The position numbers and the translations under genes were made by a program. From Mycolicibacterium sediminis (GTDB lineage Bacteria > Actinomycetota > Actinomycetes > Mycobacteriales > Mycobacteriaceae), in assembly GCF_010731735.1 (NCBI RefSeq), contig NZ_AP022588.1:4898001-4962000 (forward strand): a DNA stretch of 64,000 bases, written 5' to 3'. Below the pieces are notes generated by a model. The model was not told the origin of the DNA. It ran no database searches and saw only the letters and a list, made by a program, of their open reading frames with translations. Positions 60,383 through 64,000 of the stretch are shown here, piece after piece; position 1 is the stretch's first letter, and each line of letters starts with the position of its first letter.

Positions 60383-62415
60383 GTCACGGTTCCCGTCGTC
60401 GTCGGTGCCTGCGCCAGTGCGCCGTCGGCCAGGTGCAGCGTGCGCGGGCACAGCCCCTCGAGGCCGGAGAAGTCGTGCGAGATGACCACGACGGTGAGCC
60501 CGTTGTTGCGACGCAGGTCCTCGAGGACCGACAGCAGACCCCGTTGGCTCTCGGCGTCGAGCCCGGCGAGCGGCTCGTCGAGGATGATCGCGCGCGGCGA
60601 GCGGGCGAGCAGCCCGGCGAGGACGACGCGACGCATCTGGCCGCCGCTGAGCTGGTCGATGCGGCGCAACCCCAACGAGCGGTCGAGGCCGACCATCGCC
60701 AGCGCCCGTTCGACCTTGCGGTGGTCGTGATAGTCGAATCCGGCGCTGGCAGCGATCTCGAGGTCGACGCGACCCCGCATGAGCTGTAGCCGCGCGGCCT
60801 GGAACGAGATGGCGACCGCACCCACCTGATCCGACACCGGCGTGCCGTCGAGCAGGCACTCGCCGGTCGTGGGGACCTGAAGTCCGGCCAGAATCCACGC
60901 AAGCGTGGACTTGCCGGACCCGTTGAGGCCGTGGATGAGCAGGCCGTCGCCCTCGTTGACCACGAAGTCGATGTCGCGCAGCGCCGTCGACGCCCACGGC
61001 GTGCCACTGCCGTACTCGTGCCCGACGCCGCGCAGCTCCAGCAGCGGGGTGCCCGACGGATGGGCGGCGGCGATGGCATCGGGAACCGGTGCGGTGGGGA
61101 CCATCTCGAGGTTGTCCGCGGAACTGCCGGTGAGGTTGATCGTCCGGTCGGCGGATTCTGCCTCGGCGTTGTAGTGCGTGATGTGCACCAGCGCCATCCG
61201 GTGGCGTTCGGTCAGTCCGGCGAGGACGCCGATCAGCGCGTCACGGCCACGTTGGTCGACCATGCTGGTGACCTCGTCGGCGATCAGCAGTCTCGGTTCG
61301 CGTGCCAGCGCCGCGGCCACCGAGAGCCGTTGCAGCTCACCGCCGGAGAGTCCACCGGTGTCGCGTTCGGCCAGCCCGTCGAGCCCGACCTCGGACAGCA
61401 GCCGGTCGACGTCGACGCGCGCGCCCACGGGCAGACCCCAGACGACGTCGTCGGACACCCGCGTCCCCAGCACCTGGCTCTCGGGGTGCTGCATGACCAC
61501 GGCGGTTCCACCGACGCGGCCGAGCCCGATACCCCCGGGCCGGTCGACCGTGCCGGTCCTCGGTTCGCGGCCCGCGAGCACCAGCATCAGGGTGGTCTTG
61601 CCCGATCCGTTCGCGCCGGTGATGGCCACGTGCTCGCCGGACTCCACCTCGAGCGACACCGGCCCCAGCGCATCGTGGTCGGTGTCCGGGTAGCGGAAGG
61701 TGACGTCGCGCAGGCGAACCGGCACGGGCCCGGCGGCGGCGTCGGTCGGCGGGCTGTCGAGCTTGTGCACGTCCGGGACGCCGAACAGGCGGCCCAGGAC
61801 GCGGGACAGCGCCCACCAGCCGACCATCGTGACGAAGAGGATGCTCCAGATCCCCGACGCCAGGATCAGCAGCGGCCAGTACGCGAGAAGGGTGTCCAGG
61901 CCGTCGCGCATCTGCTGCGCGAGGGGCTCGAAGCCGGGGATCCGTTCGAGCACGTGTGCCGTACCCGTCACGTTGGCGGTGACGCTGTCGAAGATCAGGT
62001 TGCGCAGGCGCGAGAGCACCGCGAGCGCGACGACCGCCGCAGCACCGAAGGCCGCACCTGCGATCAGCGCGGCGACGAACACCGTCGGCGTGCCGCGGCC
62101 GCGCCGCTTCACGACGCCGGTGAGCCCACCGATGTAGGCGCAGTTGACCACGGTCATGAATCCGCCCATGCCCGCGATGAGGAAGGCAATGACGGCACCC
62201 GCGACGGTCGCGGTCAGCAGCACTCGGAGGCGATAGCGGTAGGCGAGCAGGCCCATCGGGACGGTGCCCAGCATCGACAGCCCGGCGGCGAAGGGCACGA
62301 CGACCGCGATGATCGCCGTTGCGGCGCACAGCGCCGCCATGACCGCCGCGTGCGCGAGTTCGGCCGGTTGGATCGCACCGGGACGACGAACGTCGCGTGC
62401 CCCGGTCACAGCCAT
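60379..62415 (-). CDS. ECF transporter fused S component and two ATPases
   Basis: 678 residues in three parts. Residues 1 to about 215 are a membrane S-like component with five or six helices (AVMAALCAATAIIAVVVPFA near 24-43). About 238-440 is ATPase 1: GANGSGKTT near 268, LSGGELQR near 350, LLIADEVTS near 371. About 458-668 is ATPase 2: GLNGSGKST near 494, LSGGQMRR near 584, IILDEP near 604. All ATPase motifs are intact. Such a fusion of S, A and A' with a separate T subunit gives a complete ECF importer. ATG 62415. Order and length resemble Rv2326c (697 residues). Divergent from marR. Confidence 0.87.
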   Translation of the reverse strand: MAVTGARDVRRPGAIQPAELAHAAVMAALCAATAIIAVVVPFAAGLSMLGTVPMGLLAYRYRLRVLLTATVAGAVIAFLIAGMGGFMTVVNCAYIGGLTGVVKRRGRGTPTVFVAALIAGAAFGAAAVVALAVLSRLRNLIFDSVTANVTGTAHVLERIPGFEPLAQQMRDGLDTLLAYWPLLILASGIWSILFVTMVGWWALSRVLGRLFGVPDVHKLDSPPTDAAAGPVPVRLRDVTFRYPDTDHDALGPVSLEVESGEHVAITGANGSGKTTLMLVLAGREPRTGTVDRPGGIGLGRVGGTAVVMQHPESQVLGTRVSDDVVWGLPVGARVDVDRLLSEVGLDGLAERDTGGLSGGELQRLSVAAALAREPRLLIADEVTSMVDQRGRDALIGVLAGLTERHRMALVHITHYNAEAESADRTINLTGSSADNLEMVPTAPVPDAIAAAHPSGTPLLELRGVGHEYGSGTPWASTALRDIDFVVNEGDGLLIHGLNGSGKSTLAWILAGLQVPTTGECLLDGTPVSDQVGAVAISFQAARLQLMRGRVDLEIAASAGFDYHDHRKVERALAMVGLDRSLGLRRIDQLSGGQMRRVVLAGLLARSPRAIILDEPLAGLDAESQRGLLSVLEDLRRNNGLTVVVISHDFSGLEGLCPRTLHLADGALAQAPTTTGTVT

Positions 62416-62491
62416 TTCTCAATACTGCCAGCCGCCCACGGAGAACTTCGCCTGCGGTGTGTGACCATGGACACCCGAAGCAGACCATTCG

Positions 62492-62506
62492 CATAGTCAA
62501 CCTATG
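62492..62506. promoter_or_regulatory. MarR-type operator before marR
   Basis: CATAG-TCAAC-CTATG, perfect 5-bp arms around 5 bp, 12 bp before the marR ATG (62519). It overlaps a TATGTA -10-like hexamer (62503-62508). The same arms and spacing recur before the MFS gene, so this is very likely the MarR binding site. It also lies 76 bp upstream of the divergent ECF gene, which could be co-regulated. Confidence 0.65.
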
Positions 62507-62518
62507 TAAGATGGCGCC

Positions 62519-62962
62519 ATGACCTCATCCGTCTCGGCCGGCGCCACGCTGTCGTCCGACCTGCTCTCCGCGGTCGCGCGGATCAATCGGCTGGCGAACC
62601 AGCGCGTTCGGCTGGCACTTCCGTTCGCTCAGGCGCGGCTGCTCGCAGCGATCGAGGATCAGGGCGCCGCACGGATCTCCGACCTCGCCGCGCTCGACCA
62701 CTGCTCGCAGCCCACCATGACGACGCAGGTCCGCCGCCTGGAGGACGCCGGCCTGGTGTCACGGGCCACCGATCCGGCCGATGCCCGTGCGGTGCTGATC
62801 AGCATCACCCCCGACGGCGTCGAGGCTTTGGCGAAGGTGCGCGCCGATCGCGGCGCGGTGATCGACCCCTATCTGGCGCGCCTCGACGACGCCGACCGGC
62901 AGACGCTCGTGGACGCCGTTCGGGTCATGCGCAGGCTGCTCGACGACGCGCAGCTGCACTGA
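62519..62962 (+). CDS. MarR-family transcriptional regulator
   Basis: 147-residue MarR repressor. Winged HTH near 45-105 (ARISDLAALDHCSQPTMTTQ, VRRLEDAGLVSRATDPADAR), flanked by dimerisation helices. ATG 62519. Corresponds to Rv2327 in order. Two copies of the same palindrome, one over its own promoter and one over that of the downstream MFS gene, indicate autoregulation and control of the transporter, a standard efflux-regulon arrangement. The inducer is not known. Confidence 0.88.
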   Translation: MTSSVSAGATLSSDLLSAVARINRLANQRVRLALPFAQARLLAAIEDQGAARISDLAALDHCSQPTMTTQVRRLEDAGLVSRATDPADARAVLISITPDGVEALAKVRADRGAVIDPYLARLDDADRQTLVDAVRVMRRLLDDAQLH

Positions 62963-63003
62963 CCTCTCGCGGAGATGCTCCCGAGCACCCCGCTGACGCT
63001 ATA

Positions 63004-63022
63004 CATAGTTACCCTATACAAT
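63004..63022 (+). promoter_or_regulatory. MarR-type operator and -10 before the MFS gene
   Basis: CATAG-TTACC-CTATA (63004-63018) repeats the marR-upstream palindrome with one arm mismatch and the same 5-bp spacer. It overlaps the -10 hexamer TACAAT (63017-63022). A weak -35 (CTGACG, 62993-62998) lies 18 bp upstream. GAGGAGGA at 63047-63054 is a strong ribosome site for the ATG at 63063. Confidence 0.65.
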
Positions 63023-63062
63023 CGACATCATCTGATTCCGAACACCGAGGAGGACCCGCCCG

Positions 63063-64000
63063 ATGTGGCGTCAACCCAAGGCCGTCTGGGCCGTCGCCTT
63101 CGCGTCCGTCGTGGCCTTCATGGGCATCGGACTCGTCGACCCGATCCTGAAGCCGATCGCCGACAACCTCGACGCGTCGCCGTCGCAGGTGTCGCTGCTG
63201 TTCACCAGCTACATGGCCGTCATGGGCGTCGCCATGCTCGTCACCGGCGTCGTCTCCAGCAGGATCGGACCGAAGCGCACCCTGCTGGTCGGGTTGGTCG
63301 TCATCATCGCCGGCGCCGGACTTGCCGGGATGAGTGGATCGGTCATGGACATCGTCGGCTGGCGGGCCCTGTGGGGTCTCGGCAACGCGCTGTTCATCGC
63401 CACCGCGCTGGCCACGATCGTCAACTCGGCCAAGGGGTCGGTCGCGCAGGCGATCATCCTGTACGAGGCGGCGCTGGGGCTGGGCATCGCCGTCGGACCA
63501 CTGGTCGGCGGCGTACTCGGGTCGATCTCCTGGCGCGGCCCGTTCTTCGGCGTCTCCGTCCTGATGGCCGTCGCGCTCGTCATCACCGCGTTCCTCCTGC
63601 CGTCGACTCCCCGGCCGCAACGCGCCACCACGCTGGCCGACCCGTTCCGCGCGCTGCGGCACCGCGGCCTGTTCGGCGTTGGACTGACCGCGCTGCTGTA
63701 CAACTTCGGCTTCTTCACCCTCCTGGCCTTCACGCCGTTCCCGCTCGACATGAACGCCCATCAGATCGGGCTCATCTTCTTCGGGTGGGGTGTCGCGTTG
63801 GCGTTCACCTCCGTGGTGGTCGCGCCGCGCCTGCAGCACCGGTTCGGCACCATCCGCGTACTCATCGTCAACCTGCTGTTCTTCAGCGCCACGCTGGTCG
63901 TGATGGCGCTGGGCACCGACTCGAAGGCCCTGCTGGCCGTCTGCGTGGTGGTCGCCGGGCTGTTCATCGGCGTGAACAACACGTTGATCACGGAGACGGT
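63063..64000 (+). CDS. MFS transporter (3' partial)
   Basis: At least 312 residues of a major-facilitator transporter, cut by the window end; no stop in frame to 64000. Helix 1 VAFASVVAFMGIGLVDPILK near 10-29, a loop with SPSQVSLLFTSYMAVMGVAM near 40-59, then the MFS motif between helices 2 and 3 (SSRIGPKRTLLVG near 66-78) and RALWGLGNALFIATALATIV near 102-121. Nine helices visible. Likely a drug-H+ antiporter (DHA) type given its MarR control; the substrate is unknown. Good Shine-Dalgarno upstream. Confidence 0.87.
   Translation, partial: MWRQPKAVWAVAFASVVAFMGIGLVDPILKPIADNLDASPSQVSLLFTSYMAVMGVAMLVTGVVSSRIGPKRTLLVGLVVIIAGAGLAGMSGSVMDIVGWRALWGLGNALFIATALATIVNSAKGSVAQAIILYEAALGLGIAVGPLVGGVLGSISWRGPFFGVSVLMAVALVITAFLLPSTPRPQRATTLADPFRALRHRGLFGVGLTALLYNFGFFTLLAFTPFPLDMNAHQIGLIFFGWGVALAFTSVVVAPRLQHRFGTIRVLIVNLLFFSATLVVMALGTDSKALLAVCVVVAGLFIGVNNTLITET

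Overview
The window is high-GC chromosomal DNA from a mycobacterium, most likely a fast-growing Mycolicibacterium-type species. The basis is an MmpS/MmpL pair with a DUF5078 (Rv0455c-like) secreted protein, mycothiol-dependent MscR, DUF3145 and DUF732 proteins, F420/LLM-type oxidoreductases, and two blocks whose gene order matches what I recall of M. tuberculosis: Rv2251-Rv2260 at the left end and Rv2314c-Rv2327 at the right end. Comparisons with named M. tuberculosis genes are from memory; no search was run. I see no insertion sequence, integrase, phage gene, CRISPR array or rRNA. There is one tRNA gene.

Layout. 1-5.3 kb: flavoprotein (cut by the window edge), diacylglycerol-kinase-like protein, DUF3145, beta-lactamase-fold hydrolase, mscR and its metallo-beta-lactamase partner. 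5.3-13.3 kb: SHOCT membrane protein, a SABATH-type methyltransferase, then a tightly packed minus-strand run (secreted protein, small Cys-rich protein, K+ channel, DapB-like dehydrogenase, membrane-anchored Hsp70-like protein, acyl-CoA dehydrogenase). 13.4-19.6 kb: SDR, glycogen phosphorylase, a TetR/LLM operon divergent from a cytochrome P450 with three evenly spaced operators between them. 19.6-26.4 kb: DUF732 protein, an mmpS-mmpL-DUF5078 siderophore-export-type operon, an M15 peptidase and a large Pro/Thr-rich surface protein. 26.6-32.6 kb: four-gene peptide ABC importer plus a double-module Lrp regulator.

32.8-40.6 kb is a catabolic gene set reading away from the Lrp gene: SnoaL-like protein, NCS1 permease, ureohydrolase, second NCS1 permease, an internally deleted nitrilase remnant, a TPP enzyme and a sodium:solute symporter. 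It fits uptake and breakdown of a guanidino or related nitrogen compound. 40.6-48.3 kb holds a septum-formation-type lipoprotein, LLM oxidoreductase, small secreted protein, zinc alcohol dehydrogenase, a Pif1-like helicase with a decayed exonuclease-like segment and BRCT domain, a TVP38 membrane protein and a KstD-like flavoprotein. 48.4-52.6 kb is a GntR / ADP-ribosylglycohydrolase / NCS1 permease / PfkB kinase operon, the same logic as E. coli yegTUVW but with a different transporter, abutting a tRNA-Met(CAT) gene.

52.7-64 kb: AhpD/CMD-like protein, TldE and TldD, the uspABC sugar importer, an ECF-type importer (T component plus a fused S-A-A protein), a MarR regulator and the start of an MFS transporter, with matching MarR-type operators before both marR and the MFS gene. 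Very many genes are joined by 4-bp start/stop overlaps, so most blocks are probably polycistronic.
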